From: Elioraea tepida
GTDB lineage: Bacteria; Pseudomonadota; Alphaproteobacteria; Acetobacterales; Acetobacteraceae
Reading direction: 5' to 3'
Length of the DNA stretch: 64,000 nucleotides
NCBI RefSeq assembly: GCF_019203965.1
Contig: NZ_CP076448.1
Location: 1,131,001 to 1,195,000 of the forward strand
The number at the start of each line of letters is the position of its first letter. The first letter of the stretch is position 1. Shown piece after piece: positions 1-10,914 of this stretch. The position numbers and the translations under genes are program-made. The notes beneath the pieces were generated by a model. That model ran no database searches and was not told the DNA's origin. It saw only the letters and a program-made list of their open reading frames with translations.

Positions 1-1134
1 GAAGAAGCGGAAGCCGTGGCTGACCGGATCGGCTATCCGGTCGTGATCCGCCCGTCTTACGTGCTCGGCGGCCGGGCGATGGAGATCGTGCACGACCGCG
101 CGCAGCTGCACCGCTATATGCGCGAGGCGGTGCGCGTCTCCGGCGACAACCCGGTTCTGATCGACCGCTACCTCAACGACGCGATCGAGGTCGATGTCGA
201 CTGCATCGCCGACGGCGAGACCGTCTATGTCGCGGGCGTGATGGAGCACATCGAGGAGGCGGGCATCCATTCCGGGGACAGCGCCTGCTCGCTTCCCCCC
301 TACTCGCTTGCCCCCGCACTTGTGGCCGAGCTTCGCGCTGAGACCGAGGCGCTCGCTAAGGCGCTGAAGGTGGTCGGGCTGATGAACGTGCAGTATGCGA
401 TCAAGGACGGAACGATCCATGTGCTCGAGGTCAATCCGCGCGCCTCGCGCACCGTTCCGTTCGTGGCCAAGGCGACGGGCGTGCCGGTGGCGAAGATCGG
501 AGCCCGCGTGATGGCCGGGGCGCGCCTGTCCGAGTTCCGGCTCGATGACGAGGCGGTGAGCCGCCACGTGGCCGTGAAGGAGAGCGTGTTCCCCTTCGCG
601 CGGTTCCCCAATGTCGATGTTCTGCTCGGCCCCGAAATGAAATCGACGGGCGAGGTGATGGGGATCGACGCCTCGTTCGAGCGCGCCTTCGCCAAAAGCC
701 AGCTCGGCGCCGGCGTGCGCCTGCCGGTCGGGGGGACGGCCTTCATCAGCGTGCGCGACGGCGACAAGCCGGCGGCGGTGTCGCTCGCGCGCCGGCTCGC
801 GGAGATGGGATTCGCGGTGACGGCCACGCGCGGCACGGCGGCGGCGATCCGCGAAGCCGGGCTGCCGGTGACGGTGGTGAACAAGGTGTTGGAGGGCCGG
901 CCGCACTGCGTCGATGCGATCCGGTCGGGAGCGATCCAGCTCGTGATCAACACCTCTTCTGGCGGGCAGAGCATCGCCGACAGTTTCGACATCCGCCGCT
1001 CCGCTCTCACCCATAACATCCCGCACTACACCACGCTCGCCGGCGCACGCGCCGCGGTGCACGCGATCGCCGCGCTTAGGGCGGGAACCCTTGAAGTGGC
1101 CCCCCTCCAGTCGTATTTTCGGGGTTCGTTCTAG
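1..1134 (+). CDS. carB: Carbamoyl-phosphate synthase large chain, C-terminal part (5' end outside window)
   Basis: The reading frame is open from base 1 and ends at TAG 1132-1134, so only the last 377 codons are present. The visible part covers most of the second ATP-grasp (synthetase) domain, with the ATP-grasp metal-site motif [13 protein letters not shown] near visible residue 145, followed by the MGS-like allosteric domain that begins around [17 protein letters not shown] and ends in the ornithine/UMP-binding region (NTSSGG motif). The enzyme makes carbamoyl phosphate from glutamine-derived ammonia, bicarbonate and two ATP for arginine and pyrimidine synthesis, together with CarA. The downstream greA gene is a common neighbour of carB in alphaproteobacteria. 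Identification is secure from motifs; no frame disruption is seen. Confidence 0.97.
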   Translation, partial: EEAEAVADRIGYPVVIRPSYVLGGRAMEIVHDRAQLHRYMREAVRVSGDNPVLIDRYLNDAIEVDVDCIADGETVYVAGVMEHIEEAGIHSGDSACSLPPYSLAPALVAELRAETEALAKALKVVGLMNVQYAIKDGTIHVLEVNPRASRTVPFVAKATGVPVAKIGARVMAGARLSEFRLDDEAVSRHVAVKESVFPFARFPNVDVLLGPEMKSTGEVMGIDASFERAFAKSQLGAGVRLPVGGTAFISVRDGDKPAAVSLARRLAEMGFAVTATRGTAAAIREAGLPVTVVNKVLEGRPHCVDAIRSGAIQLVINTSSGGQSIADSFDIRRSALTHNIPHYTTLAGARAAVHAIAALRAGTLEVAPLQSYFRGSF

Positions 1135-1286
1135 GGCGCGGCGCGCCGTCGCGGCAGCGCCGATGGAAGGGCACCGCCGGCGGGGGCGTCGCTCTGCGAT
1201 CGGGCGCGCGAGGGTCGAGACGGCTCAAGGCGCGCCCGGGCGGAACCCCGCGCCGGGGCCGGTTTGGTTGATCGAGGAAGCGTGTC

Positions 1287-1760
1287 GTGCAGAAGTTTCC
1301 TATGACCGCAGAGGGCCTCGCGAGGCTTGAGGAGGAGCTTCGCCAGCTCAAGACCGTCGAGCGTCCTGCCATCATCCGTGCCATCGCCGAGGCGCGATCG
1401 CATGGCGACCTCTCCGAGAACGCCGAATATCACGCCGCGCGCGAGCGCCAGTCCTTCATCGAGGGGCGCGTGGCCGAGCTCGAGAGCATCATCGCCGCAG
1501 CCGAGGTGATCGACATCTCCAAGCTCTCGGGCAACCAGGTGGCCTTCGGCGCGAAGGTGACGCTGGTCGACGAGGACACCGAGGAGGAGCGCACCTACCA
1601 GATCGTCGGCGCGCACGAGGCCGACATCAAGAAAGGCCTGCTCTCGATTTCGAGCCCCGTTGCCCGCGCGATCCTCGGCAAGAAGAAGGGCGACGTGGTC
1701 GAGGTGCCCGCCCCGGGCGGCCCGAAGCAGTACGAGATCACCCAGGTCGCCTTCGGCTGA
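1287..1760 (+). CDS. greA: Transcription elongation factor GreA
   Basis: This 157-residue protein has the usual GreA length and two-domain layout. The N-terminal antiparallel coiled coil (residues about 1-75) carries the tip motif [11 protein letters not shown], whose acidic residues enter the RNA polymerase secondary channel and promote cleavage of backtracked RNA. The C-terminal FKBP-like domain contains the conserved stretch [17 protein letters not shown]. The start is GTG at 1287, which gives [18 protein letters not shown], the normal GreA beginning. It follows carB by about 150 bp and ends two bases before the ATG of the threonine ammonia-lyase gene, so these two are likely cotranscribed. 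Confidence 0.97.
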   Translation: MQKFPMTAEGLARLEEELRQLKTVERPAIIRAIAEARSHGDLSENAEYHAARERQSFIEGRVAELESIIAAAEVIDISKLSGNQVAFGAKVTLVDEDTEEERTYQIVGAHEADIKKGLLSISSPVARAILGKKKGDVVEVPAPGGPKQYEITQVAFG

Positions 1761-1761
1761 G

Positions 1762-2976
1762 ATGGGGGTGACGGCCGCAGACATCGCGGCCGCCACCTCG
1801 CGACTCGCCGGCCGAATCGTTCGCACGCCGCTCGTCCCGGCCCTCGCCCTGTCGGCCCGCCTCGGCGCGGAGGTCCATCTCAAGCTCGAGACGCTGCACC
1901 GCACCGGCAGCTTCAAGGAACGCGGCGCTCTCAACCGCCTGCTTGCCCTCTCCGAGGAGGAGCGGGCGCGGGGCGTCGTCACCATGTCGGCCGGAAACCA
2001 TGCCCAGGCGGTGGCCTATCACGCCGCACGCCTCGGCATCGCGGCGACGGTGGTGATGCCGCGCTTCACCCCGAACGCGAAAGTGGCGCGCACGGCAGCG
2101 CATGGCGCCACGGTTGTGCTCGAAGGCGAGACGCTCGGCGAGGCGGCAGCGCATGCCCTCGCCCTCGCCGCGCGCGAGGGGCGGACCGTGATCCACCCCT
2201 ATGACGACGATCTCGTGATCGCCGGCCAGGGCACGACGGGGGCCGAGATGCTCGCGGACGAGCCCGCGCTCGAGATGCTCGCCATTCCCGTGGGCGGCGG
2301 GGGGCTGATCGCCGGCTGCGCGGTCGCGGCGCATGCGCAGAACCCCGCGGTCCAGGTGATCGGCGTCGAGGTCGAGGGCTGGACCGCGGCCGCGCAGCGT
2401 CTGCGCGGCGAGCCGGTTCAGACGGGCGGCGCGACAATCGCCGAGGGGATCGCGGTGAACGACGTCGGCGAGCGGCCCTTCGCGATCATCCGCGAGCACG
2501 TGGTGGAGGTTCTGGTCGTCCCGGAGGCGGCGATCGAGGCGGCGATCGTTCTGCTCGCTGAGGAGGCGAAGCTGGTGGCGGAGGGAGCGGGGGCGGCGGG
2601 GGTCGCGGCGCTGCTTGCCCATCCCGATCGTTTCGCCGGCCGGCGCGTCGGCACCATCCTCTGCGGCGGCAATGTCGATGTGCGCCTGCTCGCGAATGTG
2701 CTGCTGCGCGGGCTTGCGCGCGACGGGCGCATGCTGAGGCTCGCCCTCGACATCGCCGACCGGCCCGGGGTGCTCGCCGAGGTGGCGGGTCGGATCGCGG
2801 CGGCGGGAGGCAACATCATCGAGGTGACGCACCAGCGCCTGTTCGCTGCGCCGTCGGTCAAGGCGGCGGAAGTCGACCTCGTGGTCGAGGCGCGCGACCG
2901 CGCCCATGGCGAGGCGATCCTCGCGGCCCTCGAAGGTGCTGCGTTCCACGTCAAGCGCCTGCCCTCCGGAGTATAG
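1762..2976 (+). CDS. PLP-dependent threonine ammonia-lyase with C-terminal ACT domain
   Basis: The 404-residue product is a fold-type II PLP enzyme that deaminates threonine (and often serine) to 2-oxobutyrate and ammonia. The PLP lysine is K52 in RTGSFKERGA, the substrate-loop motif SAGNHAQAVA follows, and the phosphate-binding glycine run GGGGLIAGC is near residue 180. After about residue 325 an ACT domain starts (LDIADRPGVLAEVAGRI), which in this family serves allosteric control by amino acids. The length fits the catabolic/short biosynthetic class (TdcB- or short IlvA-like) rather than the long two-ACT IlvA. The ATG at 1762 is just behind the greA stop. Whether the role is isoleucine synthesis or threonine breakdown cannot be told from sequence alone. 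Confidence 0.93.
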   Translation: MGVTAADIAAATSRLAGRIVRTPLVPALALSARLGAEVHLKLETLHRTGSFKERGALNRLLALSEEERARGVVTMSAGNHAQAVAYHAARLGIAATVVMPRFTPNAKVARTAAHGATVVLEGETLGEAAAHALALAAREGRTVIHPYDDDLVIAGQGTTGAEMLADEPALEMLAIPVGGGGLIAGCAVAAHAQNPAVQVIGVEVEGWTAAAQRLRGEPVQTGGATIAEGIAVNDVGERPFAIIREHVVEVLVVPEAAIEAAIVLLAEEAKLVAEGAGAAGVAALLAHPDRFAGRRVGTILCGGNVDVRLLANVLLRGLARDGRMLRLALDIADRPGVLAEVAGRIAAAGGNIIEVTHQRLFAAPSVKAAEVDLVVEARDRAHGEAILAALEGAAFHVKRLPSGV

Positions 2977-3104
2977 CCCACCCCATACACAGGGCCTGAC
3001 CCATGATCGGTCTTGACTGCGATTGCGACTCACTTGCATCCTCGTCCGCGCTGTATCCAGCCCGGCAGGTAAAACACATCGCAACCATCCAGGAGAGCAC
3101 CGAC

Positions 3105-3902
3105 ATGATGGTCAACGTCAGGCCCAGGCTCGCAGGACTTTGTCTGCTAGCCGCCGGCGCAGTCCTCGCCGCGTCACCGGCGGCGGCAGCCCCCGTCCTG
3201 CTGCCGGGAGGCGCCACCGCCACGACCTTCTTCCTCGAATACAAGCTCGAGCTAGAGGCCAAGTCGGACACGCGCACCGAAGCCGAGGCCAAGGTGAAGT
3301 GGGAGCGGAAGGAGCCGAGCCCCAGTTTCAAGCGCGAGGCCAAGCGCAAGAACGAGAACGCTGCCGGGTCTGCGCTCGCAGGCCCCATCGACTTCCTCTT
3401 CCGGGCAACGCCCGCCAGCGGCGGCGTCACCTTCGGCTTCGATCCCATCCCCGCGCTTGGGTTCGCCGCATCCTCGATCTTCGTCCCCGACGCCGAGCTC
3501 CGCACGCTCACGCTGATGCAGATCGAGTTCAAGATCGAGGGCCGGAGTGAGACGACCCCTGCGACCGGAACGTTTAGCGGGCTTCTCTTCAACGACGCGC
3601 TGTTCGCAGGCCCCGTCACCCTGACCACGCCGCCTGGACAGGATGAGGCGAAGCTGAAGCAGTTCTACGCTCTGCCGGGCGGCGATGCGTTCAGCGTGCC
3701 GTTCACCATCGCCGGCTCCCTCGGTGGCGATGCAAACGCCAAAGAGATCGAGGTGAAGATCAAGTTCGGGACGGGGACGTTCGACGCGCCGCCGCGTGAG
3801 CCGCCGGTTGTCGGTGTTCCGGAACCGGCCGGGCTCGCGGTGCTGGCAAGCGGGCTGTTGGGGCTTGCCGGCGCCGCACGCCGGCGCTCTTGCACCGGCT
3901 GA
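3105..3902 (+). CDS. PEP-CTERM sorting-domain exported protein of unknown function
   Basis: The 265-residue product starts with a clear Sec signal peptide (hydrophobic LAGLCLLAAGAVLAASPAAAA) and ends with a PEP-CTERM anchor: VPEP followed by a hydrophobic helix and an arginine cluster (AARRR). Such proteins are exported and processed by an exosortase/EpsH system in exopolysaccharide-producing Gram-negatives. The middle is charged (runs of Lys/Glu at mature residues 30-80) then beta-rich, with no enzyme motif recognised. ATG 3105 was chosen because AGGAGAG lies 8 bp upstream and the signal peptide follows immediately; an in-frame upstream ATG at 3003 would bury it. No exosortase gene is in the window. 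Confidence 0.85.
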   Translation: MMVNVRPRLAGLCLLAAGAVLAASPAAAAPVLLPGGATATTFFLEYKLELEAKSDTRTEAEAKVKWERKEPSPSFKREAKRKNENAAGSALAGPIDFLFRATPASGGVTFGFDPIPALGFAASSIFVPDAELRTLTLMQIEFKIEGRSETTPATGTFSGLLFNDALFAGPVTLTTPPGQDEAKLKQFYALPGGDAFSVPFTIAGSLGGDANAKEIEVKIKFGTGTFDAPPREPPVVGVPEPAGLAVLASGLLGLAGAARRRSCTG

Positions 3903-3926
3903 CCGATCGCGCCGTGACCATGGGAG

Positions 3927-3945
3927 GGGAGGCACGGCCTCCCCT
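3927..3945. terminator. GC-rich hairpin between convergent genes
   Basis: GGGGAGGC, a 3-base loop ACG and GCCTCCCC form a perfect 8-bp stem 25 bp past the PEP-CTERM gene and 15 bp from the end of the oppositely oriented Lrp gene. The position suits a bidirectional terminator, although the following T tract is weak. Confidence 0.5.
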
Positions 3946-3959
3946 TCCAGCGTCCTCTC

Positions 3960-4448
3960 TCACCCCGGCGTGATCGGCACCCCGGCCTCGTCCTTGCCGG
4001 TGCGGATCGTCTGCAGGGTCTGCACCCGCGTCACGTTCGGCGCCGCCGTGAGCCGGCGCGTCAGCTCGTTCTCGTGCGCTGTGTCGCGCGCCACCACCTT
4101 GAGGATGAAGTCGCCGCCGCCACGGATCATGTGGCATTCGCGCACTTCGGGCCAGGCGGAAACCATCGCCTCGAAGGCATCGAGCACGCTCTGGCGCTGG
4201 CTGTCGAGACCGACCAAGGCGAAGAACATCACCTCGTAGCCGAGACGGGAGGGCTCGGTCTCGGCATGGTAGCCGCGGATCACCCCCGCCTGCTCGAGCC
4301 GGCGGACGCGGCGCAGGCAGGGCGGGGCGGAGATGCCGACGCGACGGGCGAGTTCCACGTTGGTCATCCGCCCGTCGGCCTGCAGCTCCGCCAGGATCTT
4401 CCGGTCGATCGTGTCGAGCACCGGCGTCGCGCCGGCGGTTCTGCGCAT
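3960..4448 (-). CDS. Lrp/AsnC-family transcriptional regulator
   Basis: A 162-residue regulator with an N-terminal winged helix (LDTIDRKILAELQADGRMTN then ELARRVGISAPPCLRRVRRLE) and a C-terminal RAM/ACT-like ligand domain containing the conserved glycine turn HMIRGGGDFILKVVARD. These proteins form octamers and sense amino acids. The ATG at 4448 (MRRTAGATPVLDTIDRK) gives the normal family length; an upstream in-frame ATG would add 43 unrelated residues. It is divergent from the thioredoxin reductase gene with about 195 bp between starts, so the shared region probably contains both promoters. Its target cannot be named from sequence. Confidence 0.9.
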   Translation of the reverse strand: MRRTAGATPVLDTIDRKILAELQADGRMTNVELARRVGISAPPCLRRVRRLEQAGVIRGYHAETEPSRLGYEVMFFALVGLDSQRQSVLDAFEAMVSAWPEVRECHMIRGGGDFILKVVARDTAHENELTRRLTAAPNVTRVQTLQTIRTGKDEAGVPITPG

Positions 4449-4642
4449 GCGGGCAATCCCGGACCGTCCTGTGGCCGCCACGCGAAAGAATATTGCACGG
4501 CCCCGCACCCCGTGAAAAGCCGGGGCGATCACCGCCGAAGCATCTCGTCGCCCAAGCGTCTCGCCTCGGTCGGGCAATCCGCACCTTGCCCGCGGGCAAG
4601 CCGGCGCAATATCCTTTCCCGGCAGGGAAGGACAGGCTGACC

Positions 4643-5611
4643 ATGCCAGCAGAGCTCACCACACCGGTGCTGATCATCGGCGCCGGGCCGGCTGGATACA
4701 CGGCCGCGATCTACGCCGCGCGCGCCGCGCTCGACCCGGTCGTGGTGGCCGGGCTGCAGCCCGGAGGCCAGCTCACGATCACGACCGACGTCGAGAACTA
4801 TCCTGGCTTCGCCGACGTGATCCAGGGCCCGTGGCTGATGGAGCAGATGCGCCTGCAGGCCGAGCATTGCGGCGCGCGGGTGATCGAGGATGTGATCGCT
4901 TCGGTCGATTTCTCGCGGCGGCCGTTCCGGGCGATCGGCGATTCCGGCACGGTCTATATCGGCGAGGCGGTGATCATCGCGACCGGAGCGCAGGCGCGCT
5001 GGCTCGGCCTCGAGAGCGAGCGTCGGCTCGCCGGCGCCGGCGTCTCGGCCTGCGCCACCTGCGACGGCTTCTTCTTCCGCGGCCGCGAGGTGGTGGTGGT
5101 GGGGGGTGGCAACACCGCGGTGGAGGAGGCGCTCTATCTCGCCAATCTCGCGGCCAAAGTCACGCTCGTGCACCGGCGCGACACGCTCCGGGCGGAGAAG
5201 ATCTTGCAGCGTCGCCTGTTCGCCAACCCGAAGGTGACGGTGCTGTGGAACAAGGTGGTCGAGGAGATCATTGGCAGCGGCACGCCGCCCGCGGTCAGCG
5301 CCGTTCGGCTGCGCGACACGGTCACCGGCGCGGAGAGCACGCTCGCGACCGACGGCGTGTTCATCGCGATTGGCCACACGCCCACCACGGCCCTGTTCCG
5401 CGGCCAGATCGAGATGGACGCGGAGGGCTACATCGTCACGGCGCCGGACAGCACGCGCACCTCGGTGCCGGGCGTGTTCGCGGCCGGAGACGTGCAGGAC
5501 AAGGTGTTCCGTCAGGCGGTGACGGCCGCCGGCACCGGCTGCATGGCGGCGCTCGAGGCGGAGAAGTTCCTCGCCGCCGCGCACGCCCCTCCGGCGCTGG
5601 CGGCCGAGTAG
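4643..5611 (+). CDS. trxB: Thioredoxin reductase (NADPH)
   Basis: The 322-residue flavoprotein contains the FAD Rossmann motif GAGPAGYTAA near residue 13, the redox-active pair C137-A-T-C140 followed by DG, the NADPH-binding motif GGGNTAVEEA near residue 154, and the C-terminal FAD motif GVFAAGDVQD near residue 280. It transfers electrons from NADPH to thioredoxin in the cytoplasm. The ATG at 4643 is the first that places the FAD motif at the usual distance from the N-terminus. The next gene, a LysR regulator, starts 125 bp downstream in the same direction; a functional link is not demonstrated. Confidence 0.95.
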   Translation: MPAELTTPVLIIGAGPAGYTAAIYAARAALDPVVVAGLQPGGQLTITTDVENYPGFADVIQGPWLMEQMRLQAEHCGARVIEDVIASVDFSRRPFRAIGDSGTVYIGEAVIIATGAQARWLGLESERRLAGAGVSACATCDGFFFRGREVVVVGGGNTAVEEALYLANLAAKVTLVHRRDTLRAEKILQRRLFANPKVTVLWNKVVEEIIGSGTPPAVSAVRLRDTVTGAESTLATDGVFIAIGHTPTTALFRGQIEMDAEGYIVTAPDSTRTSVPGVFAAGDVQDKVFRQAVTAAGTGCMAALEAEKFLAAAHAPPALAAE

Positions 5612-5736
5612 CGCGGGCGGAGAGGATCAGCGGGAGGCGCACGCCGCCACGCCGGAGAGGCCAGGAGGACGGAAAAGTGCCGCCTCGCCTTGGCAGGAGG
5701 TGCGGCTGTCCGGGACGGCCGGAGTGGGAGCGAGGG

Positions 5737-6621
5737 ATGGACTGGGACAAGCTCAGAGTGTTTCACGCCGTGGCAGAGGCCGGCAGCTTCACCCATGCCG
5801 GCGAGACGCTGAACCTGTCGCAGTCGGCCGTGAGCCGGCAGATCTCGGCGCTCGAGGAGGCGCTTGCCGTGCCGCTGTTCCACCGGCACGCGCGCGGCCT
5901 GATCCTCACCGAGCAGGGCGAGACGCTGAACCGAACGGTGCGCGAGGTCTTCGCTAAGCTGGCGATGACCGAGGCGCTTCTGACTGAGAGCAAGGAGAAG
6001 CCCTCGGGCCGGCTGAAGGTGACGACCACGGTCGCCTTCGGCTCCACCTGGCTCGCGCCGCGGCTGAAGGACTTCCTCGACCTCTATCCGGAGATCACCC
6101 TCTCCGTGGTGCTCGACGACGCGGAGCTCGACCTCGCGATGCGCGAGGCGGATGTCGCGATCCGCATGCACCCGCCGCGCCAGCCCGATCTCGTGCAGCG
6201 TCATCTTCTCACGATCTCGTGGATCGTCTTCGCCTCGAAGGAGTATCTCGACGCCGCGGGCACACCCGAGAAGATCGAGGATCTCGCCAATCACAAGCTG
6301 ATCATCTACGGCGACTATCGCCCGCCCGTTCCGGACATCAACTGGCTTTACGAGGCGGCGAAGCGCGCGGGCGTGACGCGCAAGCCGGTGCTCGAGATGA
6401 ACTCGATCTTCGGCATGCTGCGCGCGGTGAGAAGCGGCCTCGGCATCGCCGCCCTGCCCGACTACATGGTGGAGGAGACGGAGGGGCTCGTCCGCGTGCT
6501 GCCCGACCTCAAGGCGCCAAAGGTCGATGCCTATTTCGTGTATCCGGAGGAACTGCGGAATTCGAAGCGCGTGGCCGTGTTCCGCGACTTCCTGCTCGCA
6601 CGGCTCGCGCAGAAGCGGTGA
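5737..6621 (+). CDS. LysR-family transcriptional regulator
   Basis: A 294-residue protein with the LysR winged-helix domain at residues 1-60 (MDWDKLRVFHAVAEAGSFTH, then LSQSAVSRQISALEE) and a periplasmic-binding-like effector domain from about residue 90. The opening DWDKLRVFHAVAEAGSFTHA is typical of alphaproteobacterial LysR proteins that sit beside trxB. The start ATG 5737 is preceded by GGGAGCGAGGG. The gene is complete. Effector and targets are unknown; the closest candidate target by position is its upstream neighbour trxB. Confidence 0.9.
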   Translation: MDWDKLRVFHAVAEAGSFTHAGETLNLSQSAVSRQISALEEALAVPLFHRHARGLILTEQGETLNRTVREVFAKLAMTEALLTESKEKPSGRLKVTTTVAFGSTWLAPRLKDFLDLYPEITLSVVLDDAELDLAMREADVAIRMHPPRQPDLVQRHLLTISWIVFASKEYLDAAGTPEKIEDLANHKLIIYGDYRPPVPDINWLYEAAKRAGVTRKPVLEMNSIFGMLRAVRSGLGIAALPDYMVEETEGLVRVLPDLKAPKVDAYFVYPEELRNSKRVAVFRDFLLARLAQKR

Positions 6622-6836
6622 AGCGGCGAACCGGCAGGGCTGTCCGCGGAGGGATCTCTCCCCCGCAAGGCCTTCCCGCCGGTCATCGCGATCGTCATGC
6701 GGCCTCCGCATGGCCGCGTTGGGGTTTTCGCGCTGCAGCAGCGCAAGGTCGAAGCCATATTTTGCTGAGAGACAAAAACAGTCGTTTCAGCTCTCGTCCT
6801 TTGCTTCCGCGATTTGTTTCTGTCTTGAGCGGTTTC

Positions 6837-6960
6837 GCGGCGCGTGCCGCACCGGTTCCGGCATCCAGCCGGAAAGCGGGGTCTTCGGACCCCATCGTCT
6901 CCCAGACGTGAAGCCTCCCTGTATCACTTGCCCCCGGTAGAGATACCGGGGGCTTTTTTT
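6837..6960 (+). ncRNA. Candidate structured small RNA with intrinsic terminator
   Basis: Five perfect hairpins follow one another with almost no spacing: GCGGC/GCCGC (6837-6850), TTCCGGC/GCCGGAA (6856-6874), GGGGTC-TTCG-GACCCC (6878-6893, a UUCG tetraloop), CGTCT-CCC-AGACG (6896-6908), and the terminator stem (6931-6952) with seven Ts. An unpaired stretch at 6909-6930 carries CCTCCC, and the fourth loop also exposes CTCCC; such anti-Shine-Dalgarno motifs are known from alphaproteobacterial trans-acting sRNAs. No ORF with a ribosome site fits here. The 5' end and promoter are not resolved. A leftover terminator of the LysR gene is the main alternative, but it would not explain the four upstream hairpins. 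Confidence 0.55.
6931..6960 (+). terminator. Rho-independent terminator
   Basis: CCCCCGGTA, loop GAGA and TACCGGGGG form a perfect 9-bp stem directly followed by C and seven Ts (6954-6960). The orientation serves transcripts on the plus strand coming from the LysR gene or the small-RNA candidate. Confidence 0.9.
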
Positions 6961-7260
6961 GGGGGCCGACGCCGGGCTCGGCGCCGCTGCTCTCGACACG
7001 GGCGCGGATGGGCGCGTTCCGAGCCGGCGCGGGGCCGTGCCCCGATGCTTCGCCCCGATGCTTCTCCGGCACGGCGGCCCCGCCTCCCACCGCTCGGCGG
7101 ACGCGAGCCGCGCGAACCCCTGGCGCCTGCCCTGCCCGCGCACACCCCGGCACCGCCCTGCGCGCATCTGCGCCACGCTGGACGGTCAGGCCGGCACGCT
7201 GCCCGCGCCGGTCCCGGCGGCGCGGGCACGCGGTTCCGGCGCCGGGCCGGAGCCGGAGCG
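6961..7260. other. Non-coding gap, nothing recognised
   Basis: About 300 bp of extremely GC-rich sequence between the terminator and the end of the minus-strand Bug-type gene. No reading frame has protein-like content or a ribosome site, and no convincing hairpin with a T tract is seen. Confidence 0.5.
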
Positions 7261-8241
7261 CTACTCCGGCTGAACCCCGGCAGCGCGCAGGATCGCCGTG
7301 TAGCGCTCCACCCCCTCGCGCACCAGCGCCATCACCTGCTCAGGCGTCTCATAGCCCGCCCGCGGCGTGACGCCGGCCATCTCGGTGAGCTTGGCGGCGT
7401 TCTGCTGAATCGCCGTGCGGAACGCCGCCCCGAGAGCGTCGAGCACGGGTGCGGGCGTGGCCGCCGGGGCGACGATCGGGAAGAACTCCTCGAACACGAC
7501 CTCAGGAATGCCGGCCTCGACCGCGCTCGGCACGTCGGGAAGCGCACTCGAGCGCTGCTCGGCAAGCACGGCAAGGGCGCGCAGGCTGCCGCCGCGCACC
7601 TGGCCGATCGAGGAGGCCATGGTCGGGCAGCCGAGCTGCGACTCGTTCGCGACCAGGGCGGCAACGCTCGGGCCGCCGCCGCGGTAATGGATCACCTCGA
7701 CATCAACCTTGGTGACGGCCCGGAACAGCTCGGCCGCGATATGGGCGCCGCTGCCGCGACCGGCGGTGGAGAGGTTGTATTTGCCCGGGTTGGCACGCAA
7801 CAGAGCGATCAGCTCCTGCGCCGTGCGCACCGGAAGCTGCGGGTTGACGACGAGCACATGCGGCGAGAAGCCGGCCACCGCCACGCCGGCGAAGTCAGTG
7901 ACGGTGTTGTAGGGAACCCGGGCGACGATCGCCGGCACGGCGGCATGCGCGCTGTTGATCAGGACCGTGTAGCCGTCAGGGGCGGAACGCGCGACGTGTT
8001 CCGCGCCGATCATGCTCCCGGCCCCGGCACGGTTCTCGACCACGATCGGCTGGCCGAGGATCTGCCCCACCGTGTCGGCGATGATCCGGCCAACGATGTC
8101 GTTCGACCCGCCCGGAGCGAACGGGACAACGAGGCGGACGGGGCGGGTCGCGCGCCAGCCCGGCCCGGTCTGGGCCCGGGCGGAAGCGGGCAGAAGCCCG
8201 GCGGCAAGGGCGAGGCGAAGGGCCTGGCGGCGATCGAGCAT
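7261..8241 (-). CDS. Bug-family tripartite tricarboxylate transporter substrate-binding protein (TctC-like)
   Basis: A 326-residue periplasmic receptor. It begins with a twin-arginine-like/Sec signal (DRRQALRLALAAGLLPASARAQ) and has the Bug hallmarks RLVVPFAPGGSNDIVGRI, VENRAGAGSMIGAEHVA and SAPDGYTVL in the first domain. Bug proteins bind small carboxylates and usually hand them to TctA/TctB membrane partners, but isolated 'orphan' receptors like this one, with no tctAB beside it, are common in this type of bacterium. The ATG at 8241 places the signal peptide at the start. Ligand unknown. Confidence 0.9.
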   Translation of the reverse strand: MLDRRQALRLALAAGLLPASARAQTGPGWRATRPVRLVVPFAPGGSNDIVGRIIADTVGQILGQPIVVENRAGAGSMIGAEHVARSAPDGYTVLINSAHAAVPAIVARVPYNTVTDFAGVAVAGFSPHVLVVNPQLPVRTAQELIALLRANPGKYNLSTAGRGSGAHIAAELFRAVTKVDVEVIHYRGGGPSVAALVANESQLGCPTMASSIGQVRGGSLRALAVLAEQRSSALPDVPSAVEAGIPEVVFEEFFPIVAPAATPAPVLDALGAAFRTAIQQNAAKLTEMAGVTPRAGYETPEQVMALVREGVERYTAILRAAGVQPE

Positions 8242-8350
8242 GCGTGACGTCTCCCTCGGCTCGGGCGCTGCTTCTGCCGCGGAGGGCCCACGCGCCCGTT
8301 GACGCATGACCAATGCGGCGTGCGCGCCGCGGGCGCAAGAGCGAAATGCG

Positions 8351-8368
8351 CCCGGCGCATGCGCCGGG
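8351..8368. repeat. 18-bp perfect palindrome
   Basis: CCCGGCGCATGCGCCGGG reads identically on both strands. It lies 110 bp upstream of the Bug-type gene start and 17 bp beyond the katG terminator, so it may be an operator for the former; no regulator can be assigned. Confidence 0.4.
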
Positions 8369-8384
8369 ATGCACCTCCCCTTCG

Positions 8385-8421
8385 AAAAAACAAAACGGGC
8401 GCGGCAAGTCCCGCCGCGCCC
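8385..8421 (-). terminator. Rho-independent terminator of katG
   Basis: Read on the minus strand, GGGCGCGGC, a 7-base loop and GCCGCGCCC form a 9-bp stem followed by GTTTTGTTTTTT. It begins 22 bp after the katG stop codon. Confidence 0.9.
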
Positions 8422-8442
8422 GCACCATCGAGGCGACCGCGC

Positions 8443-10803
<2,361 letters not shown>

Positions 10804-10881
10804 TCACCCCGCCGGCTTTCAGCCCGCGCACCCTAGCCGCGCTGGGATGATAAATGGAAGCACCTGATGCTGACGAATGCG

Positions 10882-10896
10882 ATAGGCAGGATCTAT
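10882..10896. promoter_or_regulatory. Putative OxyR operator half (ATAG-N7-CTAT)
   Basis: ATAG at 10882-10885 and CTAT at 10893-10896 are separated by seven bases, matching the first half of the known OxyR consensus ATAG-N7-CTAT-N7-ATAG-N7-CTAT; the second half is only weakly matched. It lies 18 bp before the preferred oxyR start and 226 bp from katG, which fits autoregulation and katG control. Confidence 0.45.
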
Positions 10897-10914
10897 GATT
10901 GCCTCGATCGCATC

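Noticed and set aside
3003-3104. Earlier start of the PEP-CTERM gene at 3003
   Set aside because: It would place 34 residues before the signal peptide, and the AGGAGAG ribosome site fits ATG 3105.
10867-10914. Earlier OxyR start at 10867
   Set aside because: The extra 16 residues are not family-like and would cover the putative operator.
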